Below, piece by piece: positions 25,915 to 33,702 of a stretch of 64,000 bases of DNA (the stretch's first letter is position 1; each line of letters opens with the position of its first letter). Source of the stretch: Enterobacter chengduensis (lineage in GTDB: Bacteria; Pseudomonadota; Gammaproteobacteria; Enterobacterales; Enterobacteriaceae); contig NZ_CP043318.1 in NCBI RefSeq assembly GCF_001984825.2, forward strand, positions 2,480,001-2,544,000. The letters are read 5' to 3'. The notes beneath the pieces were generated by a model that was not told the origin of the DNA, did not search any database, and worked only from the letters and a program-made list of their open reading frames with translations. The position numbers and the translations under genes are program-made.

Positions 25915-27060
25915 AAACAGGGCATAGCACACGCCGCCCAGCACCAGCCCCCAGAATGCCGAACCGATGCCCAGGAGCGTGACGCCGCTCGCGGTCATCA
26001 GGAACGTGACGATGGCCGCGTCGCGCTCCGCTTCGTGGCTTAATGCCTGATATAAACTTCCGCTGACGGTGCCCAGCAGCGCCAGACCGGCCAGCGTCTG
26101 GATCCAGCTGAGCGGCAGAGCGGCCATCAGCCCGGTGATCGAGCCGCCGAAAATCCCCGCCAGCAGATAAAACCCGCCTGCCGCGATGGCCGCCAGCCAG
26201 CGTTTATCGGCATCCGGATGGGCATCCGGGCTTTGACAAATGGCGGCAGTAATGGCCGCGATACAAACAGAAAAGACGCCAAAAGGCGAAAGCAGCAGCG
26301 CCAGCGCGCCGGTAGCAATGATGAGCGGCGAGACCGCCAGCGGAAAACCGGAGGCCTTCATCGTGGCGAACCCCGGCGCGTTTTGCGAAGCCATGGTGAC
26401 CAGGAAGAAGGGCACGCCAATGCTCACCAGGCTGGTGAACGTGAACGTGGGGGCAATAAATTCAGGCATGACCAAAGAGAGGGTAACCTTATCCGTGACA
26501 ACGTCACCGCCCGCCCATGCCGCGATACCCCCGACCAGCAGCGTGACCACGATGGCATAGCGCGGAGCCAGCGCCCTGGAGATGAGCCACGCCGCTATCA
26601 TGCTGCCGCACAGCAGAAAGTGCCCCTCAAGATGCGCAAACGCGTGGAGGCCAAACTGCAGCAATATCCCGGCCAGCATGGCGGCAGCAAGCGAATGGGG
26701 GATCAGCTTCATCAGACGGGCGAAAAGGCCGGTGATGCCGCAGAGTAAAATAAGCGCGTTAGCAAAGATAAACACGCCGATGGTCTCTGCCAGCGTCACG
26801 CCGTGCAGGCTGGTGGCGAGCAGCGCCGCGCCGGGCGTCGACCAGGCGGTCAGGACCGGTGCTTTATACCACCAGGAAAGCGCCAGCGTGCTGACGCCCA
26901 TGCCAATCCCCAGCGCGGTCATCCAGCCCGCAATCTGCTGCGCGCTGGCGCCTGCCGCAGCGGCGGCCTGCCAGATGATGGCGGCCGAGCTGGCGTAACC
27001 GACCAGCACGGCGACAAATCCTGCCAGTACGGCCGGAACAAGATGAGAGGAAGGGCGCAT
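25804..27060 (-). CDS. ydcO: BenE-family inner-membrane transporter (YdcO)
   Basis: The 418-residue protein has about eleven to twelve transmembrane helices and the BenE pattern: VPAVLAGFVAVLVGYASSAA at the start, then GPFFL-like VPFFLVTMASQNAPGFATMK. BenE proteins are putative benzoate/proton symporters, though YdcO's substrate in E. coli is not established. E. coli YdcO is about 391 residues; here a polar C-terminal tail of about 27 residues extends into the AraC gene. The start at 27060 is chosen for alignment with the family. It is divergent from sutR, whose product likely represses or senses this locus. Confidence 0.91.
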   Translation of the reverse strand: MRPSSHLVPAVLAGFVAVLVGYASSAAIIWQAAAAAGASAQQIAGWMTALGIGMGVSTLALSWWYKAPVLTAWSTPGAALLATSLHGVTLAETIGVFIFANALILLCGITGLFARLMKLIPHSLAAAMLAGILLQFGLHAFAHLEGHFLLCGSMIAAWLISRALAPRYAIVVTLLVGGIAAWAGGDVVTDKVTLSLVMPEFIAPTFTFTSLVSIGVPFFLVTMASQNAPGFATMKASGFPLAVSPLIIATGALALLLSPFGVFSVCIAAITAAICQSPDAHPDADKRWLAAIAAGGFYLLAGIFGGSITGLMAALPLSWIQTLAGLALLGTVSGSLYQALSHEAERDAAIVTFLMTASGVTLLGIGSAFWGLVLGGVCYALFSRARRAQLGRRKAHNAAKTVTEVAGGVKPAGQGDIR

Positions 27061-27075
27061 GATAACTCCGCTGTG

Positions 27076-27117
27076 CGTTATAACGTCCGTTATAAGGTAG
27101 CACTGTGCGCTATAGCG
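27076..27117. promoter_or_regulatory. Three palindromic operator-like sites between ydcO and sutR
   Basis: Three related 10-mers occur in the 92-bp divergent spacer: CGTTATAACG (27076-27085), CGTTATAAGG (27088-27097) and CGCTATAGCG (27108-27117). Two are perfect palindromes and the middle one is a near copy. Their centres are 12 and 20 bp apart. They are good candidates for binding of the SutR-type regulator. Confidence 0.65.
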
Positions 27118-27152
27118 TACAAGTGGTATGCTGATCGCCATCAGGAGGAAAC

Positions 27153-27680
27153 ATGGACATCACACAACATCTTGCAACCACGCTGAAAGCGCTGCGCCAG
27201 GCGCGCGGCTGGAGTTTGTCGAAGCTCGCGGACGAGACCGGCGTGTCAAAAGCCATGCTTGGGCAAATCGAGCGCAATGAGTCCAGCCCGACGGTGTCGA
27301 CGCTGTGGAAAATTGCCACCGGGCTGAACGTGCCGTTTTCCGCGTTCATCACGCCGGAGGCTGACCGGCAGGCGGTGTTTGACCCGCAGCAGCAGGCGAT
27401 GGTCGTCAAGCCGCTTTTTCCGTGGGACGAAACGCTCGGGGTTGATTACTTCTCCCTTACCCTGGCCCCCGGCGCGCTGAGTGAATCCACGCCGCATGAG
27501 GCCGGAGTGATTGAACATGTGGTGGTCATTAGCGGAGAACTGGAGATGAAAATCGACGGCGAATGGCAGACGGTTTATGCCGACTCGGGCGTCCGTTTTG
27601 CCGGCGATAAACCGCACGCCTACCGCAACAGCAGCGACCGGACGGTGCATTTTCACTCCCTGATTCATTATCCCCGCTGA
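27153..27680 (+). CDS. sutR: XRE-cupin regulator SutR (YdcN)
   Basis: The 175-residue protein combines a lambda-repressor-type helix-turn-helix (about residues 9-62, with SLSKLADETGVSKAMLGQIER) with a C-terminal cupin domain (HVVVISGELEMKIDGEW, HAYRNSSDRTVHFHSLI). E. coli YdcN was named SutR for a role in sulfur utilisation. The start follows an excellent AGGAGG site. It is divergent from ydcO and upstream of rlhA, as in E. coli. Autoregulation through the palindromes in the spacer is likely but unproven. Confidence 0.93.
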   Translation: MDITQHLATTLKALRQARGWSLSKLADETGVSKAMLGQIERNESSPTVSTLWKIATGLNVPFSAFITPEADRQAVFDPQQQAMVVKPLFPWDETLGVDYFSLTLAPGALSESTPHEAGVIEHVVVISGELEMKIDGEWQTVYADSGVRFAGDKPHAYRNSSDRTVHFHSLIHYPR

Positions 27681-27760
27681 CGCTGCGCAAAACTGTTTCG
27701 CTGACGCAGACTTCTGACTACAATAGCCGCCATTTTGACCATAACGGATAACGACGAAGT

Positions 27761-29725
27761 ATGCGCCTGCAATCCCATCATCTTGAACTTTTAAGCCCGG
27801 CCCGCGACGCCGCCATTGCCCGTGAAGCGATCCTTCACGGCGCTGACGCCGTCTACATCGGTGGCCCGGGCTTCGGTGCCCGCCATAACGCCAGCAACAG
27901 CCTGAGCGATATTGCAGAACTGGTGCCGTTTGCCCATCGCTTCGGGGCGAAAGTGTTCGTGACCCTGAACACCATTCTTCATGATGATGAGCTGGAGCCT
28001 GCGCAACGTCTGATTACCGATCTCTATCAGGCCGGGGTGGATGCCCTGATCGTTCAGGATATGGGCGTGCTGGCGCTGGATATTCCGCCCATTGAACTGC
28101 ATGCGAGTACCCAGTGTGATATCCGTACGGTAGAGAAGGCGAAGTTTCTCTCCGACGTCGGCTTTTCGCAGATCGTTCTGGCGCGCGAGCTTAACCTGAA
28201 TCAAATTCGTGATATTCACCAGGCCGCGGACGCGACGATTGAGTTCTTCATCCACGGCGCGCTGTGCGTCGCCTATTCCGGGCAGTGCAACATTTCCCAC
28301 GCGCAGACGGGCCGCAGCGCCAACCGCGGCGACTGTTCTCAGGCCTGCCGCCTGCCGTATACCCTGAAAGACGATCAGGGGCGCGTCGTCGCGTTCGAAA
28401 AACACCTGCTTTCCATGAAGGATAACGATCAGACGGCCAACCTGGGCGCCCTGATCGACGCGGGCGTGCGTTCCTTCAAGATTGAAGGGCGCTACAAAGA
28501 TATGAGCTACGTGAAGAACATCACCGCGCACTATCGTCAGATGCTGGACGCCATCATCGAAGACCGCGGCGACCTGGCGCGCGCGTCGGCCGGCCGTACC
28601 GAGCATTTCTTTATTCCGTCGACGGACAAAACGTTCCACCGCGGCAGCACGGACTATTTCGTGAATGCCCGTAAAGGGGACATCGGCGCGTTCGACTCGC
28701 CGAAGTTTATCGGTTTACCGGTGGGTGAAGTGCTGAAGGTGGCGAAAGATCACCTGGATGTCCAGGTGACGGAACCGCTGGCAAACGGTGATGGCCTCAA
28801 CGTGATGATTAAGCGTGAAGTCGTGGGCTTCCGTGCCAATACGGTTGAGAAAACCGGCGAAAACCGCTACCGCGTATGGCCGAATGAAATGCCTGCCGAT
28901 CTCTACAAGGCGCGGCCAAACGCGGCGCTTAACCGTAACCTCGATCATAACTGGCAGCAGGCGCTGCTGAAAACCTCCAGCGAGCGTCGTATCGCGGTGG
29001 ATATCGAGCTTGGCGGCTGGGAAGAGCAGCTGATTCTGACCATGACCTGTGAGGACGGCATCAGCGTGACCCATACGCTCGAGGGGCACTTCGACGTGGC
29101 AAACAACGCGGAAAAAGCGCTTAACAGCCTGAAGGATGGCGTGGCGAAGCTGGGCCAGACGATCTACTACGCGCGCGCTATCGATGTGAATCTGCCGGAC
29201 GCGCTGTTCGTGCCAAACAGCCTGCTTAACGCATTCCGCCGTGAAACGACAGAGTTACTGGATGCCGCGCGCCTGGCACAGTATCCGCGCGCCAGCCGTA
29301 AAGCGGAAACCGTCCCTGCGCCAGTCTACCCGGAGACCCATTTATCCTTCCTGGCCAACGTCTACAACCATAAGGCGCGCGAGTTCTATCATCGCCACGG
29401 CGTGCAGCTGATTGACGCCGCCTATGAAGCGCACGAAGAGAAGGGCGACGTGCCGGTGATGATCACCAAGCACTGCCTCCGCTTTGCGTTTAACCTGTGT
29501 CCCAAGCAGGCGAAAGGCAACATTAAGAGCTGGAAGGCCACGCCCATGCAGCTGGTAAACGGTGACGAAGTGCTGACGCTCAAGTTTGACTGCCGTCCAT
29601 GCGAAATGCATGTGATTGGTAAGATTAAGAACCACATCTTCAAAATGCCGCAGCCCGGCAGCATCGTGGCGTCCGTTAGTCCGGATGACCTGATGAAAAC
29701 GCTGCCAAAACGCAAGGGCAGCTAA
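27761..29725 (+). CDS. rlhA: 23S rRNA 5-hydroxycytidine C2501 synthase (U32 peptidase-like)
   Basis: The 654-residue U32-family protein is E. coli YdcP/RlhA, which hydroxylates C2501 of 23S rRNA. It begins with LLSPARDAAIAREAILHGAD and carries the conserved cysteine region GALCVAYSGQCNIS...GDCSQACRLPY (about residues 168-200), and a C-terminal FNLCPKQ...DCRPCEMH cluster. The cysteines are candidates for a metal or iron-sulfur site. Length and gene order match E. coli. Its stop codon is directly followed by the convergent yncJ stop. Confidence 0.95.
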   Translation: MRLQSHHLELLSPARDAAIAREAILHGADAVYIGGPGFGARHNASNSLSDIAELVPFAHRFGAKVFVTLNTILHDDELEPAQRLITDLYQAGVDALIVQDMGVLALDIPPIELHASTQCDIRTVEKAKFLSDVGFSQIVLARELNLNQIRDIHQAADATIEFFIHGALCVAYSGQCNISHAQTGRSANRGDCSQACRLPYTLKDDQGRVVAFEKHLLSMKDNDQTANLGALIDAGVRSFKIEGRYKDMSYVKNITAHYRQMLDAIIEDRGDLARASAGRTEHFFIPSTDKTFHRGSTDYFVNARKGDIGAFDSPKFIGLPVGEVLKVAKDHLDVQVTEPLANGDGLNVMIKREVVGFRANTVEKTGENRYRVWPNEMPADLYKARPNAALNRNLDHNWQQALLKTSSERRIAVDIELGGWEEQLILTMTCEDGISVTHTLEGHFDVANNAEKALNSLKDGVAKLGQTIYYARAIDVNLPDALFVPNSLLNAFRRETTELLDAARLAQYPRASRKAETVPAPVYPETHLSFLANVYNHKAREFYHRHGVQLIDAAYEAHEEKGDVPVMITKHCLRFAFNLCPKQAKGNIKSWKATPMQLVNGDEVLTLKFDCRPCEMHVIGKIKNHIFKMPQPGSIVASVSPDDLMKTLPKRKGS

Positions 29726-29956
29726 TTACCGAACGTGCGTGTCCGGTTTGCGCGATTTTTGCCACAAGTGATGTTCGCGCAAACCCTCCGCCGATTCTTC
29801 CGCAGCACTCCGCAACTCATCGCTGTCGGCTTCATGACGAAGCTGATGCGCGACGTTCTTTACCCATAAATATTCATGTCCTTTGTGCCCGGCCATAAGC
29901 TGGCCTGAAAACAGCGCACAGATAAGCATGATGAGAGATAACCCTTTTTTTATCAT
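29726..29956 (-). CDS. yncJ: YncJ, small periplasmic protein
   Basis: The 76-residue protein has a signal peptide (MIKKGLSLIMLICALFSGQL, cleavage probably after LMA) and a charged mature part with GHKGHEYLWVKNVAHQLRHE. It corresponds to E. coli YncJ in length and location downstream of ydcP. In E. coli it is linked to the Cpx envelope-stress response; its biochemical role is unknown. It is convergent with rlhA with zero spacing. Confidence 0.88.
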   Translation of the reverse strand: MIKKGLSLIMLICALFSGQLMAGHKGHEYLWVKNVAHQLRHEADSDELRSAAEESAEGLREHHLWQKSRKPDTHVR

Positions 29957-30198
29957 GGCTTCACCGCTAAATGATTTTGCCGGGTAATCATGGCGATTAT
30001 TTCTTAGGGTTATTATTCAAAACGTCAAAGTATGGCAAAGAAAATGTCAAATACTGTTGGTATGGAATTCTTTTTAAGAAACATCCTAAATGCCACTAAC
30101 GCGCTGTAAACTACCACTTCTGGTAATTAAACAGACGTTTCTTTTAAGGATTATCCTATATAATAGTGATTCTCTGGCTAAGGAATGGGTCTTAATAA

Positions 30199-30561
30199 AT
30201 GAAAAAAATAATCGCGTTTGCGTTCCTCGTGGTGGCCGTTGGTGCAACGGCAGGGGTTCGCTATATCGGGAATGATGAACCAGAATACATTCAGTCCGCA
30301 GAAACCCGCGTTGGTTCATATTTAACCAGTGATTACGGGCGTGTAGCCTGCAAGAGTAAAAAAGTAGACGTCCAACGCTGGGAATTAGATTGCCTGCATC
30401 AGGCAAGAGGAAAAATATTCCAGTTTGCGGTGTATCCTTCTGAAAAAGCCCCTTATGGCGTTTCGCGTTCGTTTTATCTCGAAGCGATTAACGACGATGC
30501 AAAGCAGAGCGCCGATCAGGGCCTGATGCGTTATTTGCAAATCAACACGAAGGCGAGTTAA
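30199..30561 (+). CDS. Hypothetical exported protein
   Basis: I do not recognise this 120-residue protein. It has an N-terminal signal or anchor (KKIIAFAFLVVAVGATAGV, residues 2-20) and a mature domain with two cysteines (VACKSKK and LDCLHQ) that could form a periplasmic disulfide. Codon usage is more AT-rich than in most neighbours. No strong ribosome-binding site precedes it (AAGGA lies about 18 bp upstream). The preceding 242-bp spacer is AT-rich. A candidate small RNA follows. Confidence 0.65.
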   Translation: MKKIIAFAFLVVAVGATAGVRYIGNDEPEYIQSAETRVGSYLTSDYGRVACKSKKVDVQRWELDCLHQARGKIFQFAVYPSEKAPYGVSRSFYLEAINDDAKQSADQGLMRYLQINTKAS

Positions 30562-30609
30562 TAAGGCTGTTTAGCTTTTGTTAATCTAATCAGTGTTAGT
30601 TTGTAAGGG

Positions 30610-30703
30610 ATCCGCAGCCCGACCATGGAGTGTCGGGACGTAGAGACCAAAATACAAATCTATCCATGCAAGCATTTACCGCCTTTTGGGGCGGTTTTTT
30701 TTT
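30610..30703 (+). ncRNA. Candidate intergenic small RNA with terminator
   Basis: A roughly 95-nt stretch contains a hairpin CCCGAC/GTCGGG (30618-30637, 8-nt loop), an unstructured A/C-rich linker, and a terminator hairpin ACCGCC (30678-30683) / GGCGGT (30690-30695) followed by about nine T in total. A weak -35-like TTGTTA (30578-30583) and a TAGTTT -10-like box lie upstream. The layout (5' hairpin, open single-stranded seed, long U-tail) resembles Hfq-dependent sRNAs, but I cannot match it to a named family. The terminator could instead belong to the gene at 30199. Confidence 0.5.
30678..30703 (+). terminator. Rho-independent terminator with long U-tract
   Basis: The stem ACCGCC/GGCGGT has a 6-nt loop and about nine T. 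It ends either the candidate sRNA or the transcript of the unknown gene at 30199-30561. Confidence 0.85.
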
Positions 30704-30747
30704 GGACGGTTCACTGCGGGCTTAACCCTGCGTGAAACCCTCGGCCT

Positions 30748-31767
30748 TTAGCGGGCCGTACCTGGACGTGAAAATTGCTTGCGGTACTGAGCCGGAGAAA
30801 GGGCAAACTGCTGGCGGAAATGATGACGCAACGTGGCCGCCTGACCAAACCCGGTCTGTTCAGCGATGCTGTCGATGCTTAACCGGCTGCTTTCCAGATA
30901 ATCTTTTGCTCTCAGCAGACGCTCATTGATCAGCCAGCGAGCAGGCGTCGTACCCGTTGCCGCCTCAAAGCGACGAAGGAAGGTGCGCTGACTCATGCCG
31001 ACCCGACGCGCCAGGGAGTCGACGCTGTGCGCCTCGATAAGATGCGTGTGCAGAAAATCAAACAGCTGGCCCAGGCGCTGGCTCTCCCGCAGCTGGGCCA
31101 CCGGCCGGCTCAGCTGCTGTGGCTGAGAGCCATCCCGGTGAGGTGGAATGACCAGCCGCCGCGCCACGCTGTTGGCGGTTTCCATGCCATAATCCCGACG
31201 CACGACGTGCAGGCAGAGATCGATCCCCGCCGCGCTGCCCGCGGACGTCAAAATATCCCCTTCGTCCTGGTAGAGCACGTCCTCAACCACCTCGATGTCA
31301 GGGTAGCGGGCCTTAAGCGCGTCAATATATCGCCAGTGCGTTGTGGCCTTGCGGCCATTCAGCAGGCCCGTAGCGGCCAGCACGAACACCCCAGAACAGA
31401 TAGAGAGCAGCCGGCATCCTCTGGCGCTGGCCTGGCGTAGCGCGCCGCAGAGCGCATCCGGAACCGGTGAATCCAGCCCCCGCCAGCCGGGAACCACAAT
31501 CAGGTCCGCAGACGCCAGCAGGCTTAAATCACCATCGGTAATGATGCGGATCCCGCCCGTCGCCCGAAGTTCACCGTCGTCAACGCTCGCCACCGCAAAA
31601 CGATACCATTCGTCGCCCAGCTCCGGGCGCGGCAGGCCGAAGATCTCCACCGCCACGCCAAACTCAAAGGTACACAGACCGTCATACGCCAGCACAACCA
31701 CCTGCGGGCGCGCAATTTGTCTTAAGTTTGTCATCTTTTTGCTGTTTTCTGGCATAAGCGAACGCAT
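30748..31767 (-). CDS. ftrA: FtrA-like transcriptional regulator (DJ-1/PfpI domain plus AraC HTH)
   Basis: The 339-residue protein has an N-terminal DJ-1/PfpI amidotransferase-like domain (QVVVLAYDGLCTFEFGVAVE, then LLSICSGVFVLAATGLL, with the nucleophile-elbow Cys) and two C-terminal AraC helix-turn-helix motifs (SVDSLARRVGMSQRTFLRRF, SIDSIAEQTGFGQAATLRHH). This is the GlxA/FtrA group. Starts at 31767, 31755 or 31734 are possible; MTNLRQIARPQ at 31734 may be the true one. It is divergent from a rhodanese gene, a pairing often seen for FtrA, suggesting control of sulfur-related detoxification. Confidence 0.87.
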   Translation of the reverse strand: MRSLMPENSKKMTNLRQIARPQVVVLAYDGLCTFEFGVAVEIFGLPRPELGDEWYRFAVASVDDGELRATGGIRIITDGDLSLLASADLIVVPGWRGLDSPVPDALCGALRQASARGCRLLSICSGVFVLAATGLLNGRKATTHWRYIDALKARYPDIEVVEDVLYQDEGDILTSAGSAAGIDLCLHVVRRDYGMETANSVARRLVIPPHRDGSQPQQLSRPVAQLRESQRLGQLFDFLHTHLIEAHSVDSLARRVGMSQRTFLRRFEAATGTTPARWLINERLLRAKDYLESSRLSIDSIAEQTGFGQAATLRHHFRQQFALSPAQYRKQFSRPGTAR

Positions 31768-31828
31768 TCACGGGCTGAATTTGTGGATAGAGTAGTGTTA
31801 ACACAAACGCCAAAGATGAGGAAGGATC

Positions 31829-32242
31829 ATGAGCTATGTTACTGAATTTCCGGCTGCCGAGCCGCAGGAAGCCGTTACCCATTTTCTGCGTCGCCTGAGC
31901 GTCGAGACCGACTGCGCCGATGTGCACCATGCCATTGCCAGTAATGAGCAGGACTTTGTTTTGCTGCACGTGGTGGGGAGCCCGGCGCAGTTTGCCCGTC
32001 GTCACGTGCCGGGCGCTCTGCATATGCCGTGGAGCCAGATTACCGCCGAGCGGATGGCCCAGTGGCCGGAAGGCACGCTTTTTGTCGTTTACTGCGCGGG
32101 GCCGCACTGTAACGGTGCGGACAGGGCCGCGCTGAAGCTGGCGCGTCTCGGGCTGCCGGTCAAAATTATGCTCGGCGGCATCACCGGCTGGGAAGACGAA
32201 CGCTACGCGTTTGCCGGCCAGGAATCCGTTGCCACTCTGTGA
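31829..32242 (+). CDS. Rhodanese-like sulfurtransferase
   Basis: The 137-residue single-domain rhodanese has the active-site loop VYCAGPHCNGADRAA (Cys at about residue 89) and the preceding FVLLHVVGSPAQFARRHVPGALHMPW, which is the rhodanese CH2A/B pattern. It likely transfers sulfane sulfur in the cytoplasm. An AAGGAT ribosome-binding site precedes the ATG. It is divergent from ftrA (61-bp spacer), and a MetJ-box-controlled methyltransferase gene follows. The physiological substrate is unknown. Confidence 0.9.
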   Translation: MSYVTEFPAAEPQEAVTHFLRRLSVETDCADVHHAIASNEQDFVLLHVVGSPAQFARRHVPGALHMPWSQITAERMAQWPEGTLFVVYCAGPHCNGADRAALKLARLGLPVKIMLGGITGWEDERYAFAGQESVATL

Positions 32243-32312
32243 AGATGAATTTTTTTCAACACCCGTGAAATTTTCTCGTTTGCCGGAGCCGGTGAGGTAT
32301 GACATTGTTTTT

Positions 32313-32336
32313 GGACATTTAGACATCCAGAAGTCT
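32313..32336 (+). promoter_or_regulatory. Three tandem MetJ (MET) boxes
   Basis: Three contiguous 8-mers, GGACATTT, AGACATCC and AGAAGTCT, match the MetJ consensus AGACGTCT at 5, 6 and 7 of 8 positions. MetJ binds at least two tandem boxes with 8-bp phasing. They lie 63-86 bp upstream of the MetE-like gene, so S-adenosylmethionine-dependent repression is predicted. Confidence 0.75.
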
Positions 32337-32398
32337 AAATCTTCAAATAATGAATTATCACTGCTGGCAATCATCGCCGGCAGACTGAGGAGATTTGC

Positions 32399-33502
32399 AT
32401 GCAACGACACCACGCCCCGTACCGCGCCGACGTAGTCGGCAGTTTTTTACGCCCGGATGCCATCAGGCAGGCTCGCCTGAAGTTCGCCAGCGGCGAGATT
32501 GATGCCGGACAGCTTCGTGCGGTCGAGGACGAGGCGATTCGCCACGTCGTCGAGCAGCAGTGCGCGTGCGGCCTGAACGTGGTCACCGACGGTGAGTTTC
32601 GCCGCGCGTGGTGGCACTTTGACTTCTTCGACGGCCTGCAGGGCGTCGAGCGTTACGATTCCCAGCAGGGGATCCAGTTTAACGGGGTGCAAACTAAGGC
32701 CCACGGCGTGCGCGTCACCGGCAAGCTGGGCTTTGGCAACCACCCGATGCTGGAAGACTTCCGCTATCTGAAAAGCATCAGCGGCAGCGCGCAGCCGAAG
32801 ATGACCATTCCCAGCCCGAGCGTGCTTCATTTCCGCGGCGGTCGCAAAGACATTGACGCGACGGTGTATCCCGACCTGAACGTCTATTTTGACGATCTGG
32901 CAACCACCTGGCGCGACGCCATTCGGGCCTTCTACGACGCGGGCTGCCGTTACCTGCAGCTGGACGACACCGTCTGGGCCTACCTGTGTTCGGACGATCA
33001 GCGTCGTCAAATCCGCGAGCGCGGGGACGATGCCGATGAGCTGGCGCGTATCTATGCCCGCGTTCTCAACAAGGCGCTGGAAGGCAAGCCGGAGGATCTG
33101 ACCATCGGGCTTCACGTCTGTCGCGGTAACTTCCGTTCCACCTGGATTTCCGAAGGCGGCTACGAGCCGGTGGCTGAGGTGTTGTTCGGCACGGTCAACG
33201 TTGACGCGTTCTTCCTGGAATACGATAACGACCGCAGCGGTGATTTCGCGCCGCTGCGCTTTGTTCGCCCTAGCAAGCAGCAGGTGGTGCTGGGCCTGAT
33301 CACCACCAAAAACGGCGAGCTGGAGAACCCGGAAGGCGTGAAGGCCCGTCTGGAAGAGGCGGCGAAATACGTGGCGAAGGAGCAGATTTGCCTGAGCCCG
33401 CAGTGCGGCTTTGCCTCGACCGAAGAGGGCAACAGCCTGAGCGAAGCCCAGCAGTGGGACAAAGTCCGCCTGGTGACGCAGATCGCCAGCGAAGTTTGGT
33501 AA
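32399..33502 (+). CDS. Cobalamin-independent methionine synthase-like protein (MetE C-terminal domain family)
   Basis: The 367-residue protein is a single MetE C-terminal-type (beta/alpha)8 barrel like Bacillus YxjG/YxjH. The zinc ligand pattern is visible: His and Cys in GLHVCRGN, Glu in FFLEYDND and Cys in LSPQCGFAS. It lacks the MetE N-terminal barrel, so it probably uses a simpler methyl donor than polyglutamylated methyl-folate to methylate homocysteine or a related thiol. AGGAG precedes the start. The MetJ boxes upstream place it in the methionine regulon (inference from sequence match). Confidence 0.9.
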   Translation: MQRHHAPYRADVVGSFLRPDAIRQARLKFASGEIDAGQLRAVEDEAIRHVVEQQCACGLNVVTDGEFRRAWWHFDFFDGLQGVERYDSQQGIQFNGVQTKAHGVRVTGKLGFGNHPMLEDFRYLKSISGSAQPKMTIPSPSVLHFRGGRKDIDATVYPDLNVYFDDLATTWRDAIRAFYDAGCRYLQLDDTVWAYLCSDDQRRQIRERGDDADELARIYARVLNKALEGKPEDLTIGLHVCRGNFRSTWISEGGYEPVAEVLFGTVNVDAFFLEYDNDRSGDFAPLRFVRPSKQQVVLGLITTKNGELENPEGVKARLEEAAKYVAKEQICLSPQCGFASTEEGNSLSEAQQWDKVRLVTQIASEVW

Positions 33503-33513
33503 AAGCCCCTCCG

Positions 33514-33542
33514 CAGCGCTGCATTATAAAAGTGCAGCGCTG
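33514..33542. promoter_or_regulatory. Perfect 10-bp inverted repeat with NtrC-like core upstream of urtA
   Basis: CAGCGCTGCA (33514-33523) and TGCAGCGCTG (33533-33542) are perfect inverted arms around a 9-bp centre. The inner 17 bp, TGCATTATAAAAGTGCA (33520-33536), fits the NtrC enhancer pattern TGCAC-N7-GTGCA with one mismatch. It lies about 70 bp upstream of the sigma-54 promoter, a normal enhancer distance. A transcript hairpin for the upstream gene is the alternative, but no U-tract follows. Confidence 0.6.
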
Positions 33543-33607
33543 TACCATTCTGAGTCGTTCTCTTTACATCCCGCATTCCACGGCCCGCTATAGCGCAATT
33601 TTCATTC

Positions 33608-33623
33608 TGGCACTCTTTTTGCT
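33608..33623 (+). promoter_or_regulatory. Sigma-54 (RpoN) promoter for urtABCDE
   Basis: TGGCACTCTTTTTGCT matches the sigma-54 consensus TGGCAC-N5-TTGCA/T, with exactly 10 bp between the -24 GG and the -12 GC. Transcription should begin near 33633, about 70 bp before the urtA start. Together with the NtrC-like site this predicts expression under nitrogen limitation. Confidence 0.8.
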
Positions 33624-33702
33624 CCTGCTTCGCTGAGACTTTTTTTCCGCGTCCATGCCGTAACGGACGTTTTCGCACAGCGTTCTTTTCAGGAGTGAAA
33701 AT

